64,000 nt of DNA. Source: Clostridium sp. C8-1-8. GTDB lineage: Bacteria > Bacillota > Clostridia > Clostridiales > Clostridiaceae. The position numbers and the translations under genes were made by a program. Shown here in pieces: positions 32,621 to 41,673 of this stretch. The stretch lies in assembly GCF_009928445.1 (NCBI RefSeq), contig NZ_JAABNO010000001.1, positions 124,001 through 188,000 of the forward strand. The letters run 5' to 3'. A model generated the notes under the pieces. The model worked only from the letters and a program-made list of their open reading frames with translations, had not been told where the DNA came from and did not search any database. How positions within the stretch are numbered: position 1 is the stretch's first letter; each line of letters begins with the position of its first letter.

Positions 32621-33565
32621 ATGAATATAGTAGAGGTAAATAATATTACAAAGAGATTTAATGATAAGTTAGTTTTAGATAATGTTTCCTTTAACATCAA
32701 GAAAGGTGAAGTTTTTGGATTACTTGGACCAAACGGAGCAGGAAAATCTACTTTGATAAATTTAATGGTTGGGCTTTTGAAGCTTGATAAAGGGCAAGTT
32801 TTAATAGGTAGCAATGATATTACTAAAGAGCCTATTAAGACAAAGGAAAGAATAGGTTTAGTACCACAGGAGATAGCATTGTTTGAAAGCCTAAATGCAA
32901 AGGAAAACTTAGAGTACTGGGGAGGTTTATATGGTCTAAGAGGAAAGCTTCTTAAAGAAAGAATCGATGAAGCAATAGAGATATCAGCTCTTAAGGATCA
33001 CTTGAAAAATCCTGTAAAGAAGTACTCCGGTGGAATGAAGAGAAGACTTAATATAGCTGCTGCTATGATGCACCATCCAGAAGTGTTGATAATGGATGAA
33101 CCTACTGTAGGGGTAGATCCACAGTCAAGAAATCATATATTTGAAGTTGTAAAGAAGATGAATAAGGAATACGCTACTTCCATAATATATACATCTCACT
33201 ATATGGAAGAGGTTGAGCTCTTATGTGACAATATACTCATACTAGATTTAGGAAAAGAAGTGGCTTATGGTAATAAAGAAGAGCTTAAGAGAATGGTAAC
33301 CAGTGATAAGGTGATTAAGATAAAGGCTCAAGGAAAGCTAGAAGAACTTGCTTATGAAATAAAGAAGCTTTCCAATATAAGAGGAACAGAAGTTATAAAC
33401 GATGAGATAAAGGTAATCTGCAATGAAGGTATTACTATAAATTCAATACTGGATGTAATATCTAAGTATAAAGTGGCAGTAAAGAATATTGGTATAGAAG
33501 AACCTACCTTAGAAGAAGTGTTCTTGACACTTACAGGTAAAAATCTTAGGGATGAGGAGAAGTAA
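32621..33565 (+). CDS. ABC-2 exporter ATPase, LnrL/DrrA-like
   Basis: This 314-residue ATPase has Walker A GPNGAGKS, signature YSGGMKRRLNIAAAMMH, Walker B VLIMDEPTVGVDPQSR and switch YTSHYMEE. This CcmA/DrrA pattern serves ABC-2-type permeases exporting drugs or lipids. The extra C-terminal 80 residues, ending in EPTLEEVFLTLTGK, form the DrrA-like regulatory domain. GGAGG precedes the ATG. The gene order kinase, regulator, ATPase and two permeases equals LnrJK-LnrLMN, which confers resistance to linearmycin-type polyenes in Bacillus subtilis. Drug resistance here is inferred from that layout. Confidence 0.9.
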   Translation: MNIVEVNNITKRFNDKLVLDNVSFNIKKGEVFGLLGPNGAGKSTLINLMVGLLKLDKGQVLIGSNDITKEPIKTKERIGLVPQEIALFESLNAKENLEYWGGLYGLRGKLLKERIDEAIEISALKDHLKNPVKKYSGGMKRRLNIAAAMMHHPEVLIMDEPTVGVDPQSRNHIFEVVKKMNKEYATSIIYTSHYMEEVELLCDNILILDLGKEVAYGNKEELKRMVTSDKVIKIKAQGKLEELAYEIKKLSNIRGTEVINDEIKVICNEGITINSILDVISKYKVAVKNIGIEEPTLEEVFLTLTGKNLRDEEK

Positions 33566-33566
33566 A

Positions 33567-34703
33567 ATGAATATTTTTACAGAGATAAGAAAAAACTTAA
33601 TTTCTTTTATTAGGAAAAGTAAGCTAGTATTTATTTTATTTATAATTTGTCCAATGGTAGCTGCCTATATATATGGAGTTATGCAGCAGGATTCCTTTGA
33701 GGGGAAGAGCAAATTTGATCCTATAAAAGTTGAATTTAAATATGATAAAACTTCTTTTGAAGGGAAGACGCTAGAGTCAATGTTAAGCTCTAAAGAGGTT
33801 AAGAGCTTTATAAATAGTGATGCAAAGGATGATTTCAAATGCAGTGTAGTGATTGATAATTCTTTTAATAATATAGAAATAGAGAAGTTATCTGGTTCTG
33901 ATAGTGTTACAGATATGGTGCAAGGTTTTATGAAAACCTTCAGTGATAGCATAAATCAATACAAGGTATTATACAAAGACATTGATAAAGTAAGTCTAAA
34001 TGCAGAAGAAAACAAACAGTTAAAAGAAAAGTTAGTAGTAAAGCTTCAAGAGATACAAGCCGTACCTTCAATAAAAGAGAAGATAATAGAAGGCTACAAG
34101 TCATTAGGAGCAAGAGAGTATTTTACTATATCAATGTTTAGTTTTTCATCAATAATAATAATGCTCACCTTAGTAAAGATGTTTTACAAGGAAAAGAGAG
34201 TTGGCATATTAAAAAGAAGCTTTTCTACTCCTAACAGCAAAATTAATTACTTGGCAGGATATTTAAGCTCATCCTTTCTAATAGTATTCTTTATAAACCT
34301 AGCTTATGTTTTGGTAAATAGAATCTTAGGTATAGCTTTTACCACTTCTATATCATGGGTATTAGTTACAGTTATACTTCAAAGCTTGCTTCAAGCTTCG
34401 GTAATAGGTCTCATAATAGCCTTTGTAAAAAGTGAGAAGGTTAGTAATGCAATAATTGGAGTGCTTAATGCATTACCTCTAATGATTGGTGGGGTATTTT
34501 ACAGCATTGACATGACAGGATCAAGTGCATTAAAGATGATTTCAAATTTCGCACCTAATTCCTTGATACTTAATTCCTATAAGAATTTAGCTATACTACA
34601 AGGAAGTAATGGTTTCTTAAATCAGCTTATGATAATGCTTTTAGTAGCAGTTATATTCTTAGTTATAAGTATTGCTAAAGTAAATATAGTGTGGGAGGAA
34701 TAG
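33567..34703 (+). CDS. ABC-2 type permease, LnrM-like
   Basis: This protein of about 378 residues has an N-terminal membrane segment (LVFILFIICPMVAAYIYG), an extracytoplasmic domain of about 160 residues, and five C-terminal segments beginning ISMFSFSSIIIMLTLV. This is the ABC2_membrane_3 topology. ATG 33567 is preferred over 33552, which overlaps its own GAGGAG ribosome binding site. It follows the ATPase by 1 bp and the second permease by 2 bp. Confidence 0.85.
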   Translation: MNIFTEIRKNLISFIRKSKLVFILFIICPMVAAYIYGVMQQDSFEGKSKFDPIKVEFKYDKTSFEGKTLESMLSSKEVKSFINSDAKDDFKCSVVIDNSFNNIEIEKLSGSDSVTDMVQGFMKTFSDSINQYKVLYKDIDKVSLNAEENKQLKEKLVVKLQEIQAVPSIKEKIIEGYKSLGAREYFTISMFSFSSIIIMLTLVKMFYKEKRVGILKRSFSTPNSKINYLAGYLSSSFLIVFFINLAYVLVNRILGIAFTTSISWVLVTVILQSLLQASVIGLIIAFVKSEKVSNAIIGVLNALPLMIGGVFYSIDMTGSSALKMISNFAPNSLILNSYKNLAILQGSNGFLNQLMIMLLVAVIFLVISIAKVNIVWEE

Positions 34704-34705
34704 AT

Positions 34706-35797
34706 ATGAGATTTTTAATATTGCTTAAGAGTAATCTTAAAAGAATGATTAGAAGCAAGAGTACAATTATAGCAACTTTTGTAATTCCATGTTTTATAGT
34801 TTTAGGTTTTGGAGTTATATTTAATAAGATAATAGGTAATACAGATAATGATTTTATAGTAGTAAATAGCGATAGAGGAAGTAATGGAAGTGAATTTATA
34901 AAAGAGATAAAAACTAATACTAAAATAGAAGTTTATGATAAAGCTAAAGCTGAAGAGAGATTAAAGAGAAAGAATATAGGTGTTTTTTATGAGATACCTG
35001 AGGACTTTTCAGAAAAGCTTGCTAAAGGGGAAAAACCTCAGATAGCTGCTTATAAACTTGAAAGTAACAAGGATTTAGGAAACTTTCAGTTAAATGCAAA
35101 TACGGTTATAAATCATATGGTGTTAAGAAGTGAATTTAAGAATAACAATAAAGAAATAAGCTTAAAGGACTTAAGCTATGAAGATACTAAGATTTCAGTA
35201 GTTAGCAAAGATAAAAGTAACTTCAGTATTGGTGAGTCAATAACCCTCAATTTAATCATAAGCTTTGTACTTTATAGTTCTATTGGGATATCTATGGAGT
35301 TGTTTCACCTAGGTGAGCAAAATATAATAACTAGAAGTTTTACTACAGGAAATAAACCAAAAGTTATTTTAGGTGCCATATTAATTTCATTATTTTTAAT
35401 ATCAGTAGTATCCTATAGTGTAATTTATACATTAAGTGCTTTGATAAGTTCTCCGAGTATGCTTCTAAAGGCACCTGTAGCAATATTGAATTTATCATGT
35501 CTAGCTTTAGTTTCCTTAAGCTTAGGAATACTGGTATCCAGATTAGTAAAGAATGAAAGCTATATTAATGTGACCTTACAAGCTATTTCAGCGATTACAT
35601 GCTTTTTAGGTGGAAGTTTCATGCCTTATGAATTATTACCTAAGTCAATAACTGTATTTTCAAAATTTACCCCTCAATACTGGGCAATACAATCTATAAA
35701 TAACCAAAAGCCACAATATGCATTGATAGTAGTACTTTTTGCACTAGTGTTATTTACAGCTGGAACCTTTAAAACAAAGAGCATAGCAAATGCCTAG
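34706..35797 (+). CDS. ABC-2 type permease, LnrN-like
   Basis: This protein of about 363 residues has the same layout as its neighbour: an N-terminal segment (STIIATFVIPCFIVLGFGVIF), an extracytoplasmic domain with lysine-rich stretches, and a C-terminal block of membrane segments. CFLGGSFMPYELLP is a motif of the ABC2_membrane_3 group. ATG 34706 follows GGGAGG. It probably heterodimerises with the preceding permease. Confidence 0.85.
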   Translation: MRFLILLKSNLKRMIRSKSTIIATFVIPCFIVLGFGVIFNKIIGNTDNDFIVVNSDRGSNGSEFIKEIKTNTKIEVYDKAKAEERLKRKNIGVFYEIPEDFSEKLAKGEKPQIAAYKLESNKDLGNFQLNANTVINHMVLRSEFKNNNKEISLKDLSYEDTKISVVSKDKSNFSIGESITLNLIISFVLYSSIGISMELFHLGEQNIITRSFTTGNKPKVILGAILISLFLISVVSYSVIYTLSALISSPSMLLKAPVAILNLSCLALVSLSLGILVSRLVKNESYINVTLQAISAITCFLGGSFMPYELLPKSITVFSKFTPQYWAIQSINNQKPQYALIVVLFALVLFTAGTFKTKSIANA

Positions 35798-35931
35798 AAT
35801 ATGTAGCTAATTTTATTGTTAATATATACATGCATAAGGTCATGAATAAGGTGACAGATCAAATATAAAAAGGGCTATTGATCACATTACTTTAAAGAAA
35901 GCTTTAAAATTACATCGGAATATATATTAAT

Positions 35932-35968
35932 AAGAAATCGCTAGTGAAACTGTCACTAGCGATTTCTT
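35932..35968. terminator. Bidirectional terminator between ABC-2 operon and thioredoxin-fold gene
   Basis: AAGAAATCGCTAGTGA (35932-35947) and TCACTAGCGATTTCTT (35953-35968) form a perfect 16-bp stem. Confidence 0.8.
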
Positions 35969-35973
35969 ATGTA

Positions 35974-36234
35974 TTATAGCAATGCAGTATCAAGCACTTG
36001 CTTTATCTTTTCCTTTGTAGCAACGCCTTCATGTATCTTTTCACCGTTGATATAGTAAGTTGGTACGTAGTAATAGTCGTATTGCTCAGCCACTTCTGGC
36101 TCTAGGTTTTCGTCTATAGTCTTAATTTCTATATCTGAATATGCTGGATTTTCTTCCTTAAGCTCGTTCATCCAGTTTATTGCCTGTTTGCAGTATGGGC
36201 AAGATTTCATCATAAAGAATAATACTGGTTTCAT
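35974..36234 (-). CDS. Glutaredoxin/thioredoxin-fold protein
   Basis: This 86-residue protein has the redox motif MKSCPYCKQA near residue 10 and the cis-proline strand YYVPTYYINGEKIHEG. The CPYC motif is that of glutaredoxins. Glutathione is generally absent from clostridia, so it more likely works with thioredoxin reductase or a related partner. AAGAGGTGAT precedes the ATG. It is a single gene. Confidence 0.85.
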   Translation of the reverse strand: MKPVLFFMMKSCPYCKQAINWMNELKEENPAYSDIEIKTIDENLEPEVAEQYDYYYVPTYYINGEKIHEGVATKEKIKQVLDTALL

Positions 36235-36547
36235 ATAATATCACCTCTTTACTTTATTAAGTTACTAACTTTTCTATATTATACCTCTAGGTTAGAGTTT
36301 TTATCAATACAATACTATGTTATTATTAAATATGTAGGACTTTATGGTCTTACACTAGAAAAGCACCCTGTTTTATCTAATATGTGATTTATATATTAGG
36401 TTAAAAACTTAGCATATTATATTTAATAGTTTTGATTGAAGCATAGCAAAATAAATATTCTTAGGAATATAGAAAGCTTTATTTGAGAAAGGTATTTTAT
36501 ACCGATAAACTCTAATTGCACTAATAAAGATAGACTACTTAAAGCTA

Positions 36548-36622
36548 AAATATGTTTCAAAACTCTCCTTTTTAAAGGGTTTTGAACATGTAAGTTTTAA
36601 TAATAAGTGGTACATCTATAAG
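36548..36622 (+). repeat. Intergenic repeat F3, copy 4
   Basis: The right end AATAAGTGGTACATCTATAAG and the central TTTCAAAACTCTCCTTTTTA/AAGGGTTTTGAA pairing are retained. The left end is not clear. It lies upstream of the threonine aldolase gene. The rest of 36235-36547 shows nothing else. Confidence 0.55.
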
Positions 36623-36662
36623 TATAACCAAAAATATAAAAAAAATTTGGGAGATAAATTAT

Positions 36663-37694
36663 ATGATAGAAGGATTTATAGACTTAAGAAGTGATACTGT
36701 AACACAGCCAACAGAGGCGATGAGAGAGGCAATGTTTAAGGCTATGGTAGGCGATGACGTTTATGGAGATGATCCTACAATGAATGAGCTTGAGGCATAT
36801 GCAGCAGAACTTGTAGGAAAGGAAGCTGCACTTTTTGTTCCAAGTGGAACTTTTGGCAATCAGCTTTCTCTTTTCACTCATTGCAGAAGAGGTGAAGAGG
36901 TTATACTAGGAGAAGATTGTCATATAGTTGCTCATGAGGTTGGAGCAGCAGCTGTTATTGCTGGAGTACAGTTAAGAGCGCTTCCAACAGAAAAAGGAAA
37001 GATGAATCTAGACAAGATAGCTGCTACTATAAGAACCGAGGATATTCACTTTCCTGAGACTTCATTAATTTGTGTGGAAAATGCTTACTCCAACGGATCA
37101 GTAGTAGACTTAGATTATATGAAAGCTATATACTCAGTGGCTAGAGAAAACAATCTTAAGGTTCATCTTGATGGAGCTAGACTTTTCAATGCGGCGGCAT
37201 TTTTAAAGGTAGAAGCTAAGGAAATAACTGAATACTGTGATTCTGTAATGTTCTGCTTATCAAAAGGCCTTTGTGCTCCTGTAGGTTCTATACTAGCAGG
37301 TAGCAAAGAATTTATAGATAAAGCAAGAAAAAAGAGAAAGCTTATGGGCGGAGGACTAAGACAAGCTGGATTCTTAGCAGCTGCTGGTATGATTGCTCTT
37401 AAGGACATGACTAAAAGATTAAGTGAAGATCATGAAAATGCATTATATTTAGCTGAAGAGTTGGAAAAACTAGAAGGAATAAAGGTTGATAGAGAAACCT
37501 TAGATATAAATATGGTTTTCTTTACTCTTGATAACATAACCAAATTATCAGATGAAGTAGTTAAGCATTTTGCTGATAACAACATAAAAATAAATGGACA
37601 AGAAGGCGGCAAGCTAAGATTTGTTACTCACTACTGGGTTACAAAAGAGGATGTAGATTATGTAGTTTCCACTATGAAGAGCTTTCTAAAATAG
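36663..37694 (+). CDS. ltaE: Low-specificity L-threonine aldolase
   Basis: This 343-residue PLP enzyme begins IDLRSDTVTQPTEAMREAM, which is diagnostic of threonine aldolases. The internal aldimine lysine is in CLSKGLCAPVGS, PLP ring and phosphate contacts include FVPSGTFGNQ and HLDGARLFNAA, and GGGLRQAGFLAAAG is conserved. It cleaves threonine or allo-threonine to glycine and acetaldehyde. GGGAGA lies 9 nt before the ATG. Monocistronic by context. An F2 repeat begins at its stop codon. Confidence 0.92.
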   Translation: MIEGFIDLRSDTVTQPTEAMREAMFKAMVGDDVYGDDPTMNELEAYAAELVGKEAALFVPSGTFGNQLSLFTHCRRGEEVILGEDCHIVAHEVGAAAVIAGVQLRALPTEKGKMNLDKIAATIRTEDIHFPETSLICVENAYSNGSVVDLDYMKAIYSVARENNLKVHLDGARLFNAAAFLKVEAKEITEYCDSVMFCLSKGLCAPVGSILAGSKEFIDKARKKRKLMGGGLRQAGFLAAAGMIALKDMTKRLSEDHENALYLAEELEKLEGIKVDRETLDINMVFFTLDNITKLSDEVVKHFADNNIKINGQEGGKLRFVTHYWVTKEDVDYVVSTMKSFLK

Positions 37695-37811
37695 GCTCTG
37701 TGAAATTAAATTACCAGTAATTCGATGCTTAGATGAGATTGAGCTAATAGCTCGCTCATATAGCATCTCCTTCATGACCACTTAATATCAACAATATAAT
37801 TAAACATAGCC
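37694..37811 (+). repeat. Intergenic repeat F2, full copy
   Basis: The left end GGCTCTGTGAAATTAAATT and right end TTAAACATAGCC are complementary, and the inner ATGCTTAGATGAG and CTCATATAGCAT arms pair. It starts at the last base of the threonine aldolase stop codon region. Confidence 0.7.
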
Positions 37812-37883
37812 TTATACTAAAATAAAATTTTGTGGTAAATATATCTACACATAGGAATTAAGTATGTGGAAAATATATAAATG

Positions 37884-37923
37884 AAAGTCTTAATGTTAGA
37901 AAACCTAACATTAAGACTTTTTG
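37884..37923 (+). terminator. Terminator of threonine aldolase transcript
   Basis: AAAGTCTTAATGTTAG (37884-37899) and CTAACATTAAGACTTT (37905-37920) form a 16-bp perfect stem followed by TTG. Confidence 0.8.
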
Positions 37924-38004
37924 TTATATGGAGATTTTTTTATAATAAAGCTATTTTAAAATACTTAAAGCATCAAATAAATCTTAGTAAGGAAGATGAT
38001 GACT

Positions 38005-38898
38005 ATGAGAAACAAGCTATTGTCGGCAGTACTTATAATTTGCTTATTAATGCCGTATAATGTGCAAGCTAAGGAGCAAGATAATTATATTAAGACTATG
38101 AAACAGGATTTATTAATATTAATGATGGCGTATCCAACCTATATAACTGGTGTAGAGAGAAGCAATGATAATGTCTATATTGTAATGAAGTCAGGAAAAA
38201 AGATAATCTATGATGATAAAAGGCCGAAGAGCTTTGAACAAAAGCTTGCCTCACCTGACTTGCAAGATATGCTGGAACAGATTTATCCTTTGGAATCTAT
38301 AGATGGATTGGTAGCTGATAAGTTTGATCCTGGAAGAATGAGAGTTTACGAATTATTACATGAGGTTTACGGATATGGTCAGGCGCAGATAGAAAAGAAT
38401 CTAAAGTCCGTTGCTGGAGGAATGAGATTTAACTGTCAGAACAATGCCGCAGACAATCTGAACATAGTTATAAAGAACCTTAATCAATTGGCCAAGGTAA
38501 ATGGAAAAGCAGCATCGGATATATATCCTTTTAATGGGACTTACAATTATAGGATTATAGCTGGTACAGGAAGATTAAGTCCTCATGCCTTTGGATTGGC
38601 TATAGATCTTAATAGAGATTCTAGAGATTACTGGCAGTGGGCATCTTTGGAGCAAGGAGATAAGAGAATTAAGGGATATACAAAAGAAATTCCTAAGATA
38701 TTTGAGGAGAATAACTTTGTCTGGGGAGGTAAGTGGAGACACTTTGATGTACTTCACTATGAATATAGGCCGGAGATAATAATGAAAGCTAGATACTTCG
38801 GAAAGCAGTTACAAAAAGGAGAACAGTGGTGGAGTCCAGTACCTTCAAGTGATGAGAATATTAAGAACTACATAGATATTATCGAAAAAGCGCTATAA
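38005..38898 (+). CDS. Secreted M15-family peptidase
   Basis: This protein of about 297 residues has a signal peptide (MRNKLLSAVLIICLLMPYNVQA). The zinc-site motifs of M15 are present: S-P-H-A-F-G-L-A-I-D (SxHxxGxAxD) and WRHFDVLHYEY, where His and Asp complete the site. This is the VanY/L-Ala-D-Glu peptidase fold, cutting peptidoglycan stem peptides. The third of three clustered in-frame ATGs (38005) is chosen because AAGGAAG abuts the first (37996). It lies 34 bp before the amidase-domain gene and is probably co-transcribed. Confidence 0.85.
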   Translation: MRNKLLSAVLIICLLMPYNVQAKEQDNYIKTMKQDLLILMMAYPTYITGVERSNDNVYIVMKSGKKIIYDDKRPKSFEQKLASPDLQDMLEQIYPLESIDGLVADKFDPGRMRVYELLHEVYGYGQAQIEKNLKSVAGGMRFNCQNNAADNLNIVIKNLNQLAKVNGKAASDIYPFNGTYNYRIIAGTGRLSPHAFGLAIDLNRDSRDYWQWASLEQGDKRIKGYTKEIPKIFEENNFVWGGKWRHFDVLHYEYRPEIIMKARYFGKQLQKGEQWWSPVPSSDENIKNYIDIIEKAL

Positions 38899-38932
38899 AT
38901 CATTGAAAATTTATTTAAAAGGTGGTTTTGCG

Positions 38933-40102
38933 ATGCTAACTAAAGAAACTCATAAAATACAATCTGCAATAAAAACAGTTGTTGCATTTATTACAATAAT
39001 AAGTGTTATTTTTTCCTTCAATGATAAAGTAGTAAAAGGCGAGCCCTCTGTAAGTGAGCCTATTAAAAGTGTAGAACCTCCTGTTGTTGAACCTGCTAAG
39101 AAAATAACTAAAGAAGAGGCTACTACAATAGTTCAAGACATATTTAATAATAGAAACAAGGCTATAATAGATGGTAATATGAACTTAGTCAAAGAGTTAT
39201 ATGATATGAAAACTCAGTATGGTACCTGGGCTTATGAGTATGAGCAAAAGAAAGATCAATATCTCCATAACTGGCAGGAGAAGCAAGGGGTTAAATTTAT
39301 AGAAATAGTCCCTAAGGTAGTTGTAAAAAGAGTACGAGGGGATGAAAAAAAACTGTCTATAAATTTCATTTGTTCTACTGAATATAAGTACAGCTATGAG
39401 AATGAACCAGAGGTAGTAAACAGCTCTAGAATTGGTACTTACCATATCATGAATGTAGTAAAGGTAGGAGAGAAGTGGATTATAAATAAAGAGTGGTATA
39501 AGGATCCTTTTGGAGATTCTTTAGACTTAGAAAAACTTAAGGTTGATTCAATAAAAACTCATATACTTTCTCAGCAGGCCAGAGACTTTTCTACTCTTAA
39601 TGAAAGAAGAAAAGGAGCAATAGATTATGCATTAACCTATTGCGGAGCTGCTAGTGAGGAAGTACACGGTTTTAAATATAATAAAAAGTATAGAGATTAT
39701 AATCCCGAAGGTGGAGATTGTGCTAATTTTGCATCTCAAATACTACATGAGGGTGGCAAGTTTAAAAAGAATTCTGCTTGGGGATATGATAACAGCGGAG
39801 CTACAAGAGCTTGGCTTAATGCCGATGGTTTTAAAAATTATATGGTTGGTAGTGGAAGAGCTTCAGTTATAGCTTATGGAAGCTATGAAAAAGTATATAA
39901 GGCATCTTATAAGCTGCTACCAGGAGACTTTGTAGCTTATGAAAAAAAGGGAGACATAAATCATATATCAGTGGTAACTGGAGCTGACTCAAGGGGATAT
40001 GCCTTGGTAACCTGCCATAATAGTGACAGAAATAATGTTCCTTGGGATCTTGGCTGGAGTGATAAGAAAATAAAGTATTGGCTAGTAAGAGTTCACTACT
40101 AG
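38933..40102 (+). CDS. Secreted protein with C-terminal amidase_6 domain
   Basis: This protein of about 389 residues has an N-terminal hydrophobic segment (AIKTVVAFITIISVIFSF) and a proline-rich spacer (PPVVEPAKK). A middle SnoaL/NTF2-like or unknown domain follows, and the last 150 residues carry the putative amidase_6 signature: AIDYALTYCG, GGDCANFASQILHEGG, LLPGDFVAYEK and HISVVTG. Cys of GGDCANFASQ and His of HISVV form the NlpC/P60-like catalytic pair. The ATG 38933 after AAAGGTGG is chosen over a TTG at 38903. It is likely a cell-wall or surface-peptide hydrolase partnered with the preceding M15 peptidase. Confidence 0.8.
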   Translation: MLTKETHKIQSAIKTVVAFITIISVIFSFNDKVVKGEPSVSEPIKSVEPPVVEPAKKITKEEATTIVQDIFNNRNKAIIDGNMNLVKELYDMKTQYGTWAYEYEQKKDQYLHNWQEKQGVKFIEIVPKVVVKRVRGDEKKLSINFICSTEYKYSYENEPEVVNSSRIGTYHIMNVVKVGEKWIINKEWYKDPFGDSLDLEKLKVDSIKTHILSQQARDFSTLNERRKGAIDYALTYCGAASEEVHGFKYNKKYRDYNPEGGDCANFASQILHEGGKFKKNSAWGYDNSGATRAWLNADGFKNYMVGSGRASVIAYGSYEKVYKASYKLLPGDFVAYEKKGDINHISVVTGADSRGYALVTCHNSDRNNVPWDLGWSDKKIKYWLVRVHY

Positions 40103-40192
40103 GCCAATCATGTAGCATATCATCAATAACTGTTTAATTTCAAGTGTGTTCTTAAACATACCTTTAGTTTAATAAGTGAATTTAATAAAGAG

Positions 40193-40226
40193 TCGCTGAA
40201 GAAAGATCACTTCAGCGATTTTTTTA
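40193..40226 (+). terminator. Terminator after the amidase gene
   Basis: TCGCTGAAG (40193-40201) pairs with CTTCAGCGA (40210-40218), followed by eight T. The stretch 40103-40170 also has weak similarity to the right half of F2. Confidence 0.8.
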
Positions 40227-40449
40227 CTGTATATGAAAGTATAAAATTTTTTCTTAGCTAAGCCTATTAATACCAAGGCTCCAAAGTAGATCTTTAGGGT
40301 AAACAGTAAAAAATAAAACAAATTCCCCTGCCAGAATTTCTTTGCATACGTTGAGAAAATGCAGATGAGCAAAAAATCATGATAGCAATTTAAAAGGAAG
40401 TATCATATAAATGTTATATGATTATTGATTAAATAGGATTGATCTTATA

Positions 40450-41466
40450 ATGAAGATAGATTTTGATTATAATAAAAAAACTATAAAGTATGTGGAAGGT
40501 TATATATTGAAGGGGGCAAACTATAGAGCTAACTACACTAGATTTAAAACCTTGTATAACTTCCCCGCAGCAGGGACAGAGACTGTTGAGGTATATAATT
40601 TTGAGCCTAAAAAGGAAGTGAAAGCTTCAGCTTTGCTGCTTCATGGTCTTGGCAGTCGTAATATAAAGTTTTTACTTTGGATGGGAGCTCATTTAGCTTC
40701 GGCCGGTGTCTATTGCTCTATACCTGTACTTCCAGGTAATTACACGAGAGTTGAGAATGATTCAGTAAGTGGAAGAAGTTTTTTATATCCTGAGATAAGA
40801 GTTATGTATAAGTTCTGGCAGCATGCGGTGGTAGATGTTATGAGTACCATTGATTATCTTGAACAAAAAAAAGTATGGACAAAAAACAATTGTATAATGG
40901 GTTACTGTTTAGGAGGAATGCTATCTTCTATAGTAGCATCTCTAGATAAGAGAATAGATCAAACTATATTTATGACTACTGGTGGATATTTCCCAAAGAT
41001 AATACATCAGTCTCCAGCAGCTGGATTTGTAAGGAGGATGTTTAAAGAAGATTATAAGGACATACACTACCTATATGATAAGGAAAGATTGTTTCAAACC
41101 TATGAAAAGCAACTACCTATAGTAAGAAAAATGTCTCTTCAACAGATAATTAATAGTGAGGACATACATCCACTCTTCAAAATCGACCCTTTATCCTATG
41201 CAGGTAGTCTTAATAAAGAAAGAGTAACTTTTATAGATGCACTTTTAGATGCAGTGATTCCAATAGGAAGCAGAATGTCGCTTTTTAAGGAGATGAAAGG
41301 ATCTGTAAGATATATATTACCTATGACCCATGGAAGTTGGTTACCCTTTGAGATACTATTAGCTCAATATATATTATATAAGGTAAATATTGCTGACAAG
41401 ATTAGTTTGAGACAGGTAAAAAAGAAGCTGAAGTTCGATAAAGATTTCTTTTTTAATGGAGATTAA
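40450..41466 (+). CDS. Alpha/beta hydrolase with cysteine nucleophile elbow
   Basis: This 338-residue protein has the oxyanion strand LLLHGLGSRN, a nucleophile elbow MGYCLGGML (G-x-C-x-G instead of the usual G-x-S-x-G), an acidic strand FIDALLDAVIPIGS and a late His in LPMTHGSW. Cysteine at this place is known in dienelactone hydrolases, but the overall length and the rest of the sequence do not fit that family clearly. No signal peptide is visible. It has a weak ribosome binding site (AGGA). It might act on an acyl or peptide substrate, which is not predictable. Confidence 0.7.
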   Translation: MKIDFDYNKKTIKYVEGYILKGANYRANYTRFKTLYNFPAAGTETVEVYNFEPKKEVKASALLLHGLGSRNIKFLLWMGAHLASAGVYCSIPVLPGNYTRVENDSVSGRSFLYPEIRVMYKFWQHAVVDVMSTIDYLEQKKVWTKNNCIMGYCLGGMLSSIVASLDKRIDQTIFMTTGGYFPKIIHQSPAAGFVRRMFKEDYKDIHYLYDKERLFQTYEKQLPIVRKMSLQQIINSEDIHPLFKIDPLSYAGSLNKERVTFIDALLDAVIPIGSRMSLFKEMKGSVRYILPMTHGSWLPFEILLAQYILYKVNIADKISLRQVKKKLKFDKDFFFNGD

Positions 41467-41591
41467 AATTAAATATGAATTTTTTTGGGCAAATTTAGTA
41501 TTTTTTTTCATAAAAAGGACACAAATATTTTTTTATACGTTATAATTAATTATAAAGTAATTAAATTCATCATTTTTTACCAAGTTATCTT

Positions 41592-41639
41592 TATATATGC
41601 CCGAAAATTTCAACTAGATGGCATTTTGGGACATATATA
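41592..41639 (+). promoter_or_regulatory. Hairpin in the 5' region of the autolysin gene
   Basis: TATATATGCCC (41592-41602) is complementary to GGG-A-CATATATA (41628-41639) with one bulge. The loop begins GAAAATTTC, like the F1 loop ATGTTCGAAAATCC. It ends 35 nt before the TTG start, as F1 elements do, so it may be a shortened relative. Confidence 0.45.
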
Positions 41640-41673
41640 AAAGGAACCAATTCTTATTCGGGGGGATAATCAA

